From the NCBI GenBank assembly GCA_023213315.1, contig JAKCPI010002732.1, forward strand, positions 1 to 64,000: a stretch of 64,000 nucleotides of DNA, in the 5' to 3' direction. Numbering within the stretch: the stretch's first letter is position 1; each line of letters starts with the position of its first letter. The translations under genes were made by a program, and so were the position numbers. Origin of the DNA: Euborellia annulipes (taxonomy: Eukaryota; Arthropoda; Insecta; Dermaptera; Anisolabididae). The notes under the pieces were generated by a model, which was given only the letters and a program-made list of their open reading frames with translations, had not been told where the DNA came from and ran no database searches. Below are positions 23,301-34,434 of this stretch, one piece after another.

Positions 23301-24907
23301 ATATTGTTGCCGGAAGAAGTGAAAAGAACCAGTATCATAACGAAGCTAGAAAAAATATTAGAATAAAAATTAATAAAGATCTTTATGGCTCGAGGTAATT
23401 TCTTAGGATGGAATAAAAGAAATGCCGTCAAAATTATTTCTTTAAAATTATTTAATATCCGCTAAAGGGTAGGCTTTGGTTAAAGATTGGGGTTATAAAT
23501 AACTTGTCTTACTTAGAAAAAAGTAGAAATACCTGCTAGTTGTCATTTTATATACCGGTATATATATATACACGCTTCTACAAAAATGGGTTAAATTTGC
23601 GTAATTGCAAATAGGTAATTCAGTGACTAGCAAGCATAGTGACTTTTTTAAGCTTCAAATTAAGATAAAAAGTAATTAATTTTTGGACACACATGATAAA
23701 GATTGAAATTTAAAAAAATTTAATGAAAATATTCGTCTTTTTGATCCTAAAGTCAGTCCCCTGGCATGTACCAGCTCAAAAAGTGAATAGTTAAATGCAA
23801 ATTTATTTTAAACTTTATATTTTTATTGTATTCAAAATTGTTCTTAAAAAAAAAAAATAATTGATTTTGGGTATCTGGCTATTTGAATACAACTGTCACC
23901 CACTCTGTGAGACTTCTGCAGGAATAAATTTAGATAAAATAACAAAGCTTCTTCCATTCTGCGATCTATCTACATTCTTGAAATGAACTCAAAACAAAGC
24001 TCAGTTATATTCTAAAAAAATAAACCACAGTTTACCCGAAATTAAGTAGTTTTATTTAATAACAATTGTGAAACCTTTAACACTTGAAAATCTTAAAGCA
24101 GATGGCGGGTTGGTACATTGCCGAAACGTTCATTTAAAGAGCGTTTATTATTATTTTTAAATAAAGGCTCAATTATTGGCAATATCTTCTTACACTCCAA
24201 ACAAAGTAAAGATTTTTGAAAGAACTTACGAGGGCTTGGAATTCATTCGCCGAAATTTCTTTCCCAATATCCCAATGATGATTCATTTCACAGCTGTTCT
24301 CACTAAGCATAATAAAGGTATCGAATTGAGGAATAAATAAAGATCGATTTTTCCAAGTATTGGCTAATTGTTTCACCATTTCTAAACTAGAAGATACTTG
24401 ACTTTCTAGGCTATTCCGTATTTCTTCAAGTAAATTTGGAGGTACATGATTTGAGTCTTGTATGCCAGGGCTAAAAATTAAGATATGATAAAAATTAGAA
24501 AAAAAAATACTTGTCTTAAAGATAAAAATTTACTTACATTGCATTATATGGTTGTTTATTAATTTTAGTAAGACGTCGATTCATTACTGCTTTTAAAACC
24601 CATCGGTGATATAAAGAAATGGCAAAAATTACATGATCTGGTTGGGTATTTAAGTCCAATCTGGCATGTCCTTCTATGCTGACTTCTTTATCAAAAACTA
24701 AATATAAAAAATTATATAATAATTCTCCCTGGAGGGGTAGAGGTAATCTGAAAAATGTATTTTATTAGTTTACTAAAGAAAAAAATATGTCAAAAAATAA
24801 TAGAGGGATTAGGTATGTTATCTCAACAATTATATTATGGTGAAGGAAAGGAAAGCCAAAAAAAGAAATCAGTCTCATATCCTTTCGATTATTCGAAAAC
24901 GTTTAGG

Positions 24908-24939
<32 letters not shown>

Positions 24940-26203
24940 GGCCCCTACCATCCTTTTATCAATTAAATGACTGAGAATGGAGCAAATATAATAAATGCAT
25001 CACTCCGGATAATCAACATGCAATCAGTGATTTTGTTTTTTGGCTGTCTCTATTGCATATTAAATTATTTTTAGTAGGCAAATTAAAAGGCCGAGCAGAT
25101 ATGTTTATTTCTTTATTAAAGAACCCAAGGCGATGTTTCGGTTGACTATGCGACCATCTTCATGGCTAGGGTTCAGTCAATAGAAAAACCTCTTATGTTC
25201 TTTGACAGACATTTCATAAAATTCATTACGATCTATCAGACCAAAGTCAAAATATGAAATTATTATTTATTGGATAACGAAAGTCTCCTTTGTATAGTCA
25301 GAGTAAATATAATACAATGAACTTTACATAAAAAGAAAAGAATTTTCTCCTGTCTTGGTATTAATAATCAGAAAGAAAAGCAAACCTGAGGGAGAAAGAT
25401 ATAACTGTAAAGCCTATTTAGGCAATTCGCCACAGCTCCATATATCCCCCTAATAGGTCACGTCACAAAAAATGTGTCTCGAACAATATTTTATCTCAAA
25501 TAATTGATTAAAGTCAACTTGAAAGGATGATAGATCGAACATAAATAAATGTTGATAGATAACTTAGAAATTTTCTCCTAACTCCCTCAAGATGATGTTA
25601 ATTTGATAATAGAGGAGATTCCAATTCAGAAGAACCAACTCCAAAATGGATCTAATCAAGAAACAATATAAAGTTCTGTTTATAGTCAGAAAATTTGATT
25701 GAAAATTGTAAGAACCAAGTATTTTGAAGTTTTAATCACTAAAAGTTAGTTTAGAGAAAATTCCCAGATCTTTAACTGAAATTATATTATTTAGATAGGA
25801 AATATATTTACTTGGCTTCAAAGAGATCAATATCCCAATCCAAAAACGCTGCTACTTTAACTGATAGTATTTTAAGAGCGAGTGCTTTGAGTGTAGGTTT
25901 TTGAATATTTTCAGATGAAGATAATCCATCTTCAAAATCATTTCCTTTTGTGTCTGTTTCTTTACATAAACTATTTGTTAAAAATTTTATTATTAATTCA
26001 ATAGGCGAAGGATCTGTTGAATATTGAATTTAAAAAAAAATTAATTATTTTTTATTATGAAAGATAGTAAGTAAGTATTACTCACCGGCATTTTTTTTCT
26101 TTAAATGATTTATAAACAAACTAGGGTTTAATAAAAATTCAAACCATAAAGAGGTATCAGGAGAAATTGGTACCGTTCCCGGTCTTAGCAGATCGACATC
26201 CAT
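15710..26203 (-). CDS. IntS8: Integrator complex subunit 8
   Basis: Subunit of the nuclear Integrator complex, which cleaves snRNA and nascent RNA polymerase II transcripts; subunit 8 helps recruit PP2A. Exons: 26203-26086, 26013-25812, 24747-24538, 24470-24230, 23345-23124, 22067-21819, 21744-21510, 20934-20801, 20738-20671, 20330-20098, 19990-about 19859, 19636-19385, 19324-19066, 17838-17720, 17649-17495, 17134-16943, 15829-15710. Sum 3141 nt, 1046 aa plus stop, close to human INTS8 (about 995). Recognition comes from an N-terminal WFEFLLNPSLF, LKALALKILSVKVAAFLDWD, LAKLRDTTVLGVMISLIARL, YPSNVSWLKALGDLHY, MIRCCIQLQCHTQAAVLCQF, GDAMDSYYPCIWDTTILEYL and a C-terminal FLRAMARQY. Intron 9 begins GCAAGT (GC-AG). 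The 3' end of exon 11 is uncertain: donor GTATTT chosen for phase. AATAAA follows the stop. No start ambiguity. Confidence 0.95.
16158..16212 (+). ncRNA. Hammerhead-ribozyme-like fold, well preserved
   Basis: In order: TCCC AATAA (stem I 5' strand), CTGAAGA, T, GGCC stem II with an 11-base loop and GGCC, GAAA, CGTC, then TTATT, two bases, GGGA. Stem I pairs AATAA/TTATT and TCCC/GGGA; stem II is four G-C pairs. GTC precedes the stem I 3' strand exactly where hammerheads cleave. Located in the last intron of INTS8, antisense to the gene. Confidence 0.7.
17253..17305. repeat. TA microsatellite, interrupted
   Basis: (TA)n runs separated by a short CCTGGTTTTA spacer, in INTS8 intron 15, abutting the MITE at 17317. 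Confidence 0.9.
17317..17481. mobile_element. PIF/Harbinger-like MITE next to a splice donor
   Basis: A 165 bp element. Left end AGGCTTGTCCACACTATGCC and right end, complemented, AGGCGCGTCCACACTATGCC; both continue into GCT and TTTGCCAATTGGC. It is flanked by TTA on both sides (17314-17316 and 17482-17484), the 3 bp target used by PIF/Harbinger. The right end is only about 13 bp from the INTS8 exon 15 boundary (17495), so the intron retains just GTAATATCTATAA before the element begins. Confidence 0.85.
17839..19065. other. INTS8 intron 13, no recognisable gene
   Basis: 1.2 kb of AT-rich intron. Short G-run near 18838-18848. No repeat with clear termini or coding potential could be supported. 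Confidence 0.6.
20656..20676 (-). other. Non-canonical GC donor of INTS8 intron 9
   Basis: Minus strand reads TATTG then GCAAGTTTT. Using GC as donor joins TAT TG+G TAT ATA, giving DYW-YILVAK, which aligns without a gap to the human DLVYILMAK. The nearby GT (three bases later) breaks the frame into the next exon. GCAAGT is the usual consensus of GC-AG introns. Confidence 0.8.
21247..21311. repeat. Imperfect hairpin
   Basis: CTTTAGGGAAC-CACAGCTTCGGTTT pairs with a complementary AACCGAAACTGTGAG-TTCCTTAAAG arm, with a loop of roughly a dozen bases. In INTS8 intron 7. Probably a small MITE remnant. Confidence 0.5.
22199..22575. mobile_element. MITE with TGACCGTCCACATG termini
   Basis: A 377 bp segment beginning TGACCGTCCACATG and ending CATGTGGACGGTCA, a perfect 14 bp inverted terminus, both sides in TA-rich microsatellite that obscures the target duplication. 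No ORF. In INTS8 intron 5. Confidence 0.8.
22661..23092. mobile_element. Palindromic element: two outward-facing hammerhead-like units
   Basis: The left half (22661-about 22810) and right half (about 22940-23092) are inverted copies (outer ends AATTAAAACACCATGACGC / complement). Each half carries CTGAAGA ... GAAA TATT AGG, the left on the minus strand (22752-22800), the right on the plus strand (22955-22998). Stem I of the right unit pairs TTCCT/AGGAA. Stem II is weak. In INTS8 intron 5. Confidence 0.75.
22955..22998 (+). ncRNA. Hammerhead-like fold, degenerate stem II
   Basis: TTTCCT, CTGAAGA, weak stem II, GAAA, TATT, AGGAA. The 5-bp stem I is intact; the GTC triplet has become ATT, so activity is doubtful though ATT still fits the NUH rule (U followed by A, C or U). 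Confidence 0.45.
24090..24142 (+). ncRNA. Fragmentary hammerhead-like motif
   Basis: CAGATGGC, loop, GCC, GAAA, CGTT followed by CATTTAAAGA, which partly pairs with upstream TCTTAAAG. The CTGA part of the core is lost. Weak. Confidence 0.3.
24748..25811. other. INTS8 intron 2
   Basis: Holds a TA microsatellite (24911-24940) and a minus-strand hammerhead-like motif (25121-25174); otherwise no recognisable feature. Confidence 0.6.
25121..25174 (-). ncRNA. Hammerhead-like fold
   Basis: Minus strand: GAACCC (stem I), TAGCC, ATGAAGA, GGTCG...CAACC region, GAAA, CATC, GCCTT, GGGTTC. GAACCC/GGGTTC pairs perfectly. The first core base is A rather than C. Confidence 0.4.
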
Positions 26204-26579
26204 TTCAGATTATTTCATTAAAAAGGACATAGTTATGATTTTATCTTATTGTATAAAGGTGATGATTTAATAAATGTATTATTAAAAATAAAAGGAAATT
26301 GTTAATAACACAGTTAATAATAATGACGGATCAGAAAATGGCCAGGCTATGCCAACTTCTATGGAAGGAATTTCTAGACTGATTCGTTCGCCAATCGAGG
26401 CGCTAGAGTCAGCGCTGTCAAATTTCAGCATGAAACAGGCATGAAATTCCTCCCCCAAATTATTTAAAAATTTGTCGAAATTCCCTAAACATAGGGTTAC
26501 CAAAATTTATATTCCACAAATCCTTTCTCCCGTTATAATGACAGATAAATGAAATCATAAGTTAGCATAAAAAATAAAA

Positions 26580-27965
26580 GGAAATTGATAAGATGATTTA
26601 AAAAAAAAAGTGCAGGAGGTGGATTTGAACTCGCGAAGTTTGGTTACGTGAGAGTGGAAAAAAGAGATAGATCGCTTGTGGACGAATTAACCACCTGAGC
26701 CAAACTTTTATTGATTTTTTGGGTGAAAATAAGCCATATGAGAAACATGAAATAAAAGAAGTATTAAAAAAATTTTAATATTCCACATATGATATATCAT
26801 TTTTTATTACTTTTTATGCAGATTAATAATTTATAATTAAAATGTCAATAACATTCATAGTTTTCAAGTTATTCAGGGGCAAACGTACGCAGTGCGAATG
26901 CCTTAATGTAATTAAACCAAAAACTCTATCTAACATATGATACATTAAATTAATTCTTGAATTCCCCCTGATTCCAAATAACTAAACCCCTTTTAATTAT
27001 ATGATCTAATTTGGGAGTTATTGGCGATCAAAGTTAAGTCTATTTTCAGACTATTTTCGCCCTTAATGACATCAACACTCAATTTTCTATATTATCGAAA
27101 AAGTTTATTTAGCATTGTCTGATTAAAACCAAATTTTTACCAGAGATTTATAATTAAAAAATAAGTTTTTTTCTAAAGTTTCATTGAGATTGGTAAAGAA
27201 ATAAATAAAATATTGAGTATTTTGTAAATTGAGTTTTAGAATTTGGGATCTCAGATTGAAGCCTAGACCCGGTTCACAGAGCGCTCTCTTTACCAATCCG
27301 GGATCCCGAATTCTAAAACTCAATTTACAAAATAGTCAATATTTTATTTATTTCTTTACCAATCTCAATGAAACTTTAGAAAAAAACTCATTTTTTAATT
27401 ATAAATCTCTGGTAAAAATTTGGTTTTAATCAGACAATGCTAAATAAGCTTTTTCGATAATATAGAATTGTGAGTGTTGATGTCATTAAGGTCCAAAATA
27501 AACTTAACTTTGATCGCCAATAACTCCCAAATTAGATCATATAATTAAAAGGGGTTTAGTTCTCTGGAATCAGGGGAAATTCAAGAATTAATGACATGTA
27601 TCATATGTTAGATAGAGTTTTTGGTTTATTTACATTAAGGCATAAACAATCTGACGTTTGACTATTGAATTATTTGAAAACTATGCATTTTATAGAAATT
27701 TTGAATATAAATTATTAATCCTCATAAAAAATAAAGAAAAATGATATATCATATGTGGAATATTAAAATTTTTTTAATACTTCTTTTATTTCATGTTTTT
27801 TATATTGCTTATTTTTGCCTAAAAGTATTAGGTAAAGTGTGGCTCAGGTGGTTAATTCGTCCTCAAGCAATCTATATTTTTTCCATTCTCACGTAACCAA
27901 ACTTCGCGAGTTCAAATCCACCTCCTGCACTTTTTTTATTCTTATCTGTTTTTACTTTCTCTTAT
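26580..27965. mobile_element. Long foldback element with tRNA-like modules at its outer ends
   Basis: Arms of about 650 bp (about 26580-27260 and 27295-27965) are inverted copies around a short loop at 27261-27294. Near each outer end is a tRNA-like stretch: plus strand at about 27836-27935 (A-box TGGCTCAGGTGG, B-box-like GAGTTCAAATCCACC, possible acceptor pairing AAGTG/CACTT) and its complement at 26610-26712. No transposase. Lies 380 bp upstream of the INTS8 start codon. Confidence 0.8.
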
Positions 27966-28057
27966 TTATACCTCATGGGAGGGGGGGGGGGGCAAAAAAC
28001 ACCTGGCACTCAGGCGGCAAACAAGTGTCCTTTTGTATTATTTTAGTTTCTAAACTG

Positions 28058-28317
28058 GCCCTCGGGGATTGGTGTAGGGGTTAGCGTGCTAGCCTCGTAT
28101 ACCAAAAGTCGCGGGTTCGGACCCCGGGCAGTCCGATGATTTTATATAAGCCATTTGGATACCAAATGGCTTAAATAGAAATGCCTGGACCCCAATAAAT
28201 ATATATTAAAGAAGGAAGAATCGCCACTAAAGGACCTGCGAAAAAAGCAGAAAACTTATGATGATGATGATGATGTGAGTGTGAATTGGAAAAAAGTGTG
28301 TGTTAAAAAAAAAAAAA
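28058..28317 (+). mobile_element. Full-length tRNA-derived SINE with 13-bp target duplication
   Basis: The head begins GGCCCTCGGGG with A-box-like TTGGTGTAGGGG (28069-28080) and B-box GGTTCGGACC (28114-28123), followed by a body containing TAAGCCATTTGG and a (GAT)n/TGTG region, ending in a poly-A run. It is flanked by the perfect 13-mer AGTTTCTAAACTG (28045-28057 and 28318-28330), the mark of LINE-driven insertion. The same head recurs, truncated, at 42652 and 62765. Confidence 0.88.
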
Positions 28318-28352
28318 AGTTTCTAAACTGCATATTTATTAAAATTTTATTT

Positions 28353-28567
28353 TATTTTTTTTTTAAACCCTTTTCGGCTACAGAGGCCATTTAGGGGTTA
28401 TTTATTTATTATAAATTTTTAATATACAATGTACCGATGGCTACCGGGGGGCGTTCCACACGCTGATTGCTCGGGGTCACCAATCCCGAACTTTCGCCGT
28501 GCTTAGCATCACTTAACTTCAACGATTGTGGTGACTGTTGATCTTCTCCGTTGCCAGGCCCCCCGGC
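28353..28567 (-). mobile_element. 5S-rRNA-headed SINE with 13-bp target duplication
   Basis: On the minus strand, 28567-28439 resembles 5S rRNA: TTGAAGTTAAG, then 38-39 bases later GGTGACC, then TGGAACG, with spacing equal to 5S rRNA (A-box/C-box region) and closing stem CCGGGGGG / CCCCCCGG. It continues with an AT-rich link, the tail signature AAATGGCCTCTGTAGCCGAAAAG and poly-A, and is flanked by TAAAATTTTATTT (28340-28352 and 28568-28580). A true 5S gene is unlikely, given the divergence and the SINE tail. Confidence 0.75.
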
Positions 28568-30865
28568 TAAAATTTTATTTAATTTTATAATTTATAATCC
28601 TCTTTATTGTTGATTCTAAAAGTGTGATGATTTATCTTTGTGTAAATGAAGTGTTATTGTGTTTTTATTTATGTTTGAATTCATTCTAAAAGTGTTTCAT
28701 TCATACGCCGATTGAGGCGCTGTTGTAGTATTTTTATTACAAACAATCACAGGAGTTACTGATCTATTTTATCTATGGAAAATGGCAGAAAAATAGCCGG
28801 GATACATTTTGAAGGTAGCAATCATAGTAATGTATTTTTTAAACAAATCATCTCTTTCAAATATATTTTAACAAAACTAAATTTTTTTTTTATGATAAAA
28901 CCTTTTTGGATTTTTAAAGTGTTTTTATTATTTTATATTTTGTATTTATTTACCTCTCTGATTTCTATAAAAAATTATCAAGCAAGAAAGACATGAAATG
29001 TAAAAAATCAATTTATTGCTATCTTCAGAATGCTTCAAAAATATTTTTTTTTTTATAAATTAAAAATATTTAATAAATATTAAATCAAAGATGATTTTAT
29101 TTGGCTTTTTATCTAGTTTAAGAATATATGGAGATAATATTATATTAATAATTTAAATAGTTTTCAAATAATTAGCTTATCAACAATGCAAACTTTCACA
29201 TCTTGACTGTAAATTATTAAATAGACTTATTAAACATATTATATATCGATAGTATACTACAATTTCTCTAGATTACGAATCAAAAATCGTTTAGTTTAAC
29301 TTTGAGCTAGTTTTGGCTTGAGAGAGTAATTTTCGATGTCACCCAGCAGTCACTTATAAAACTCATTAAAAACATCGTATTTATTCAATTTTAAACACAT
29401 TTTAACAAAAATATGTGTGATTTCTCATGAATTCATTCATTTACCAATTATTTAGAATAGAAATCAAGTCCTTGAGATGTTCATTTAATAGTAAAAAAGT
29501 TAATTGAAAAAAAAAATTTATAAAACGGCCACTAATAAAGTGGTTCTAAATATTTTCCAAAAATTACGAAAAAATTCACAGAGCTTTATGGTACAAAGAA
29601 AGAGTCAGGTTTGCATTTTGCCTTAAATTGGTGCTCATATATTAGAGTTATAGCGAGTTGAACAAGTGCATGGTCAAGTGTTGATTGCAATTTTAACTTC
29701 GATTCGGCGCTCGAGCCGCATGCCTAGGCGAATATCCCATGACCGTCTAAGCCTTCGCTAAATCTGGCATGTTTGAAATTTAAAAATCGAATATCTCTTA
29801 CATTTTTGGTCCTATCGAAGGAAAAATTTCCACAAATTACTTTTATTTAATAATAAACAGCCTGTAAAAATTTCATAAAAATCGAGAGCATATTAAGGGT
29901 ACTTTATTAGTGGAAAATTTTATAAAATTTTAAAATCCCAATTTCTATCTTAAAATCTTCCTTTTATATTGTAAATTAATAATTTCCAAAAAATATATGG
30001 AAAAAATTCATTATTTAGCCAGAAATAGCAAATATGTTGAAGCACCTTTGCAGCTCTTATATATCTAAATGAAACAAATCTAGTCATTTTTTCTCCTTTA
30101 GTAGATAAATTTAGATATTCCTTAAGAGGTTTTAATGAATCATTTTTATTGGATTTGTGTTTTTATATTGAAATTTTGCATTTTAATTTAGGCCTAATAT
30201 AAGCCTTAACGACACGTCTTCCCGCCCAAATCTCCTCCACTTGCCGCCTCTAAAGCCATTTGGTTAGAAAAAGTAATGTCTTTATTTTTATGGAGTTCAT
30301 TTTTTGATATTTGTTTAAATTCATTTGCATATATAGACCTATACACTCTACTGATATTATTTACATATTATTTGATCAATGCTTAGCGAAATTATTGTGC
30401 TATAGGCCTAAGAAGAAATAAAAAAGAAAATAATATCCTCTGTCATTTCACTTGTAAGCATTTTGACTTTTTTATTTAATTAAATTAAATACCAGACATT
30501 TATTAAATTTACATTTATTAAATTAGGTCTCTGAAATGGAATCAAACATTAAAATTAATCACTTTAGACCAGCTAGAGAATTTCTCTCTTGGGCCGAATG
30601 TAAACGACCATGGAAATTTCCATTAAATTCTCACTTTTTCAAGATTTTTATAATTATCACAGTCTTGACTTGATGAATTGTGAGGTATGTATGTCTTTGT
30701 GGCTAGAAGTATTATTAAGGAGTCAAAAAAATTCCAGACATATGCAGCCAAAATTATTTCTTTTATTGTTGCTATTACAGGCTGATCATTCTTTCGTTGT
30801 CCTATGAGCCCTCCGTTCATCCGAATGTGTTTTGCTGAAATTCTAATTTTCATTTATTCTCGCCT

Positions 30866-30911
30866 CCGGCTCTGAAGATGGCCTAGACCAATGGCCGAAA
30901 CGTCAGCCTGG
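30866..30911 (+). ncRNA. Hammerhead-ribozyme-like fold, well preserved
   Basis: CCGGCT, CTGAAGA, T, GGCC, 9-base loop, GGCC, GAAA, CGTC, AGCC-T-GG. Stem I pairs GGCT/AGCC and CC/GG across a one-base bulge; stem II is four G-C pairs. A diverged minus-strand partner lies at about 30715-30800, sharing the downstream tail (AATAATTTTGGCT). Confidence 0.7.
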
Positions 30912-31212
30912 AACGGCAACAACAAAAAATAATTTTGGCTTCATATGTCTATTTGATGTCCTCCTTAATTATCACAGTATTGAATATTTACTAACTTCTT
31001 CCTTCCATGAACGTTTTTAAGAAAGTAATTAAGAAAATATGTTGGGGAGGAGAGGAAAAACAGTAAATGGATTACAGCTGGGAATCGTTGATATGGACGA
31101 TAAGGAGAAAAAACACACATGAGATCATATTCTGGCGTAAAGCATCCAGACACGAAGCCCATGGGCTCAATTTTTCTATAATATTGACAATCTCTCTCAA
31201 AAAATTCATATA

Positions 31213-31254
31213 TGCACTGAGGATGGCACCTGTATAGGGGCCGAAATATTTGCA
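31213..31254 (+). ncRNA. Hammerhead-like fold
   Basis: TGCA, CTGAGGA, T, GGCACC, loop, GGGGCC, GAAA, TATT, TGCA. Stem I is TGCA/TGCA; stem II pairs five of six positions. Confidence 0.5.
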
Positions 31255-31799
31255 ATAAATTGAAGTGGTGAGAGAGAAAAAGGAAGCTGTTTTTTTTTCT
31301 CCTTATCGTCCAAATATCAAGAATATTCTTGAGGATTTCCTTAGATACATTTTAGGGGAAAAACACAAAAAAATATATTTTATTTATTTATTTTAAGGAG
31401 TTTTTCAGCATCTAAGCTCATTTAGACTACATCCCTATTTATTTCAAATAATTGGTATCCAAGGGTAAAAAAAAATTGGACCAAAAATTGGCCCGGCAAG
31501 ATCAGGATCCTTATTCTTGGGGAGCTATTCTCAGCCCAAATCCATTGATAAATTTCGGTCCTCACATTTTGCATACCGGTATCCAACTTCATGCAGCACC
31601 CTTTCTAATAGAAAAAGTTAATAATTTTTGGCAAACATGATAAATATTGAAATTTAAAAAAATTTAATGAAAATATTCGTCTTTTTAACTCTAAAAAGTA
31701 GGGACTGACTATAAGCTTAAGGGATGAGGATTGAGAATAAATTTTGTCCGAAACGTCTCCTTCGGCTTTCTTTTCTTTGTTGCTTATGTACAGTGAGGA

Positions 31800-31993
31800 A
31801 CAATATTAAGTCCCAACCATGCCTTTTCTACTTGTGATTATTTCATTGTTTTTTTTTTTTAAATATATATTTTTTAATGGAAACTTTCATGATTTGAACC
31901 TAGAAAATTTCCAATAAAGATTTTCATTTTCTTGTATAAAAACAATGAAATAATCACCAGTAGAAAACGCATGGGTGGGACTTAATATTGGAA
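31800..31993. repeat. Short inverted repeat
   Basis: AACAATATTAAGTCCCA...GTGATTATTTCATTGTTTTT at 31800-31855 recurs complemented at about 31937-31993. Purpose unknown; possibly another eroded element pair. Confidence 0.5.
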
Positions 31994-32028
31994 AGATCTG
32001 TGGCTGTAGGCTTAATGATGACGGAGAC

Positions 32029-32184
32029 AGGAAAAAAACAAGACGATTGCAGCCAAATATTCTTTTAATTTCTTTCAATTCTCGCCCTCACAGTTGGCCC
32101 GAGCCCAGGAAAAAAACAAGACGATTGCAGCCAAATATTCTTTTAATTTCTTTCAATTCTCGCCCTCATAGTTTCGGCCCGAGG
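32029..32184. repeat. 78-bp tandem duplication within a hammerhead-like repeat
   Basis: A 78 bp unit starting AGGAAAAAAACAAGACG and running to GCCCTCA is present twice in direct orientation (32029 and 32107). The second copy leads into a degenerate minus-strand hammerhead-like core (32165-32205). The same tail recurs inverted at about 32690-32750. Confidence 0.8.
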
Positions 32185-32643
32185 TCATCTTCAGATCTGC
32201 ATACATATATAGTACAAAATGAGCATATACTGTATAAATTATTTAATAACTTGGACCTGTGCAAAGATATTGACATTCATTTGGTATCTTATCGGGGCTT
32301 AGGGAATCACCTGTGGGAGGAGTTGTAAGCCTGTGTTTTTTATTTTTATTTTCTTGATTTTGTGATTCTTTATGTGTGTATTTATATTTTGAATTTTATT
32401 GATTTGCATTCCTTATGTTAATTTTTATTTGACTATGTAATATTGCTGTATTGTTGCGTGCTCACTGGCTGTCCATCTAATTTGGCTCAATTCTGTAAAT
32501 GGAAGCCTTGATGTACCTGTTTTATGTGATTGATTGAAAAAAATAAATTGAATAAAATTAGCAAGCATCAAACTAATTGTAATTGCATGGGCGGTGTGTT
32601 GCGTGCTAATTTATGCTTTTCTCATTTTGTACTCTATTGTATG

Positions 32644-32686
32644 CAGCTCTGAAGATGACCTAGACTTCGAGCCGAAACGTCAGCTG
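32644..32686 (+). ncRNA. Hammerhead-like fold
   Basis: CAGCT, CTGAAGA, imperfect stem II, GAAA, CGTC, AGCTG. Stem I is a perfect five-pair helix of different sequence from the copies at 16158 and 30866. Together with the minus-strand unit at 32029-32205 it forms an outward-facing pair. Confidence 0.55.
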
Positions 32687-34434
32687 TGAGGGGTGAAAAT
32701 GGAAATAAAAGAAAATTTGGCTGCAATCGTCTTGTTTTTTTCCTGACTACATCATCAGGTAATATCAAGCAACTTCTCTCCGGAATACATTTTAATTTTC
32801 ATATATGGAACCTGTTATGAATGGTGTGTCAAAGACAAAAATTCAAAAATGAGTTAAGCACGGAATATTGTTTCAAATGCTATAATTAAGAGTATTTTTT
32901 ATGAAATATGTCCTAAAAAAATTTACATTTAATGTTACTTGCACAATTGACAAGAAAAATTATATATAATCCAATGTAAACAAAAAACTTTATTGTTGAT
33001 TTTCTCAAAACTCGATGTTTGGTCTTTGAACACCATTGCATAACAGTGTCCATATATATACATTTTAATCGAAACAAGTGTATTTGCACAAGCTTGTTAG
33101 CCATAAAAATGTTCTGAACAATATATTTGTATATATATATATATATATGAAAATTATAATGTCATCTTTTAATTTTGACTAACAAGAACAAATCTACTTT
33201 TTCTAAAAATTTTATAATTTGATATCTGGTTCACACTAAAACATCAATTTGGTGAAATAGACCCGGGTCAGTATAATCCTTTTAAAATTACCCTCTGAGC
33301 TTATTTTATCATTAACTCCTGATATTTATGATTAAAAAGACAAATGAAGGTTTATTAAATAAAGACAAGAATATAACTTTATAACGATTTTATTACAAAA
33401 AATCAACGAATGAAAAATGTTTTGAAAAGAATGAATTTTTTGATGAATGAATTTTATTATATATTTCTACAATTTATTCTTTTTCTAATCTATCAGTTAT
33501 CTCTTTTTAAGACCTCTATATTTATCAAGAGCCTGACGTACCATTTAATACTTGATCTATTAATACATTAAAAAATCACTGATTTTCTGTCAAAGCACTT
33601 CTAGATAAATATACTGGCCTAGTTACAAGCAAGAAAAACCCTAAATGTCAATACAAAAGAATAATTATTTAGGAACTTAAAAAAAAAAAATTCTAATGTA
33701 TTCACTAAATTTGTCTTTCCCTTGATTTAAATGTGTAATGAATATTTTGATATATTTGAACGAAAATTTAATTTTCATAATAAAAATATATTGTGTATTA
33801 AGTACACATTTTTAATATATCATTTTTTTTCTTATTTTACACTTTACAATAATTTCATAAATAAATTAGAAAACGAGATTTTTACCAAAAAATCCACTAC
33901 TTTTTCTAAAAGTGAGTGCCTGGAGAAAATCTGGTTTTACATATATATATATATATATAAAGAAACGAAGACAAAAAGTTAAAAAACATATCACAACATT
34001 AAGTTAATCATAACATGCACAAAAGAATAGATCTATCAGGGTCTCTAAAAAAAAATTAACAATGAACATTTTTAATCAAAAAAAATAAATAAGAAAAAAT
34101 GATTAATAATAAAATCTCTTTAAAAATTAAAATATTGAATTAACTATTTTAAAATATAAATTAAGACATTTGTTCATTAATATTTTGATAAAATGTTTAA
34201 AAAAACTTAAAAGACAGGTCTTTTCATATATATATTTAAAGATATATAAAATTTAGAGGTAGGAAAACGTGGGAAAAAATTAAAAGAGAAAAATTATGTG
34301 GCTATTAAAAATGATAAAATATCAAACCAACAAAAGAGGATTAATAAAATTTTAGGTAATAGTAAATAGTGTGTATCATCTGAAATGTCGACGAATAAAT
34401 AAAATAAAAAGTAAATTTAAATCAGGAATAAAAA

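Noticed and set aside
26282..26503. Minus-strand ORF upstream of INTS8
   Set aside because: No homology recognised, not in phase with INTS8 exon 1, and overlaps AT-rich DNA beside the foldback element.
27123..27429. Two near-identical 66-codon ORFs on opposite strands
   Set aside because: They are the mirror images expected from the centre of the foldback element.
27836..27935. Functional tRNA gene
   Set aside because: Present in two inverted copies within a foldback element, with an oversized middle region and no clean anticodon arm.
28439..28567. Functional 5S rRNA gene
   Set aside because: Too diverged, and attached to a SINE tail with poly-A and target duplication.
30610..30853. Overlapping ORFs on both strands (65 and 76 codons)
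   Set aside because: They lie in the inverted repeat carrying the hammerhead-like unit; no splice signals or homology.
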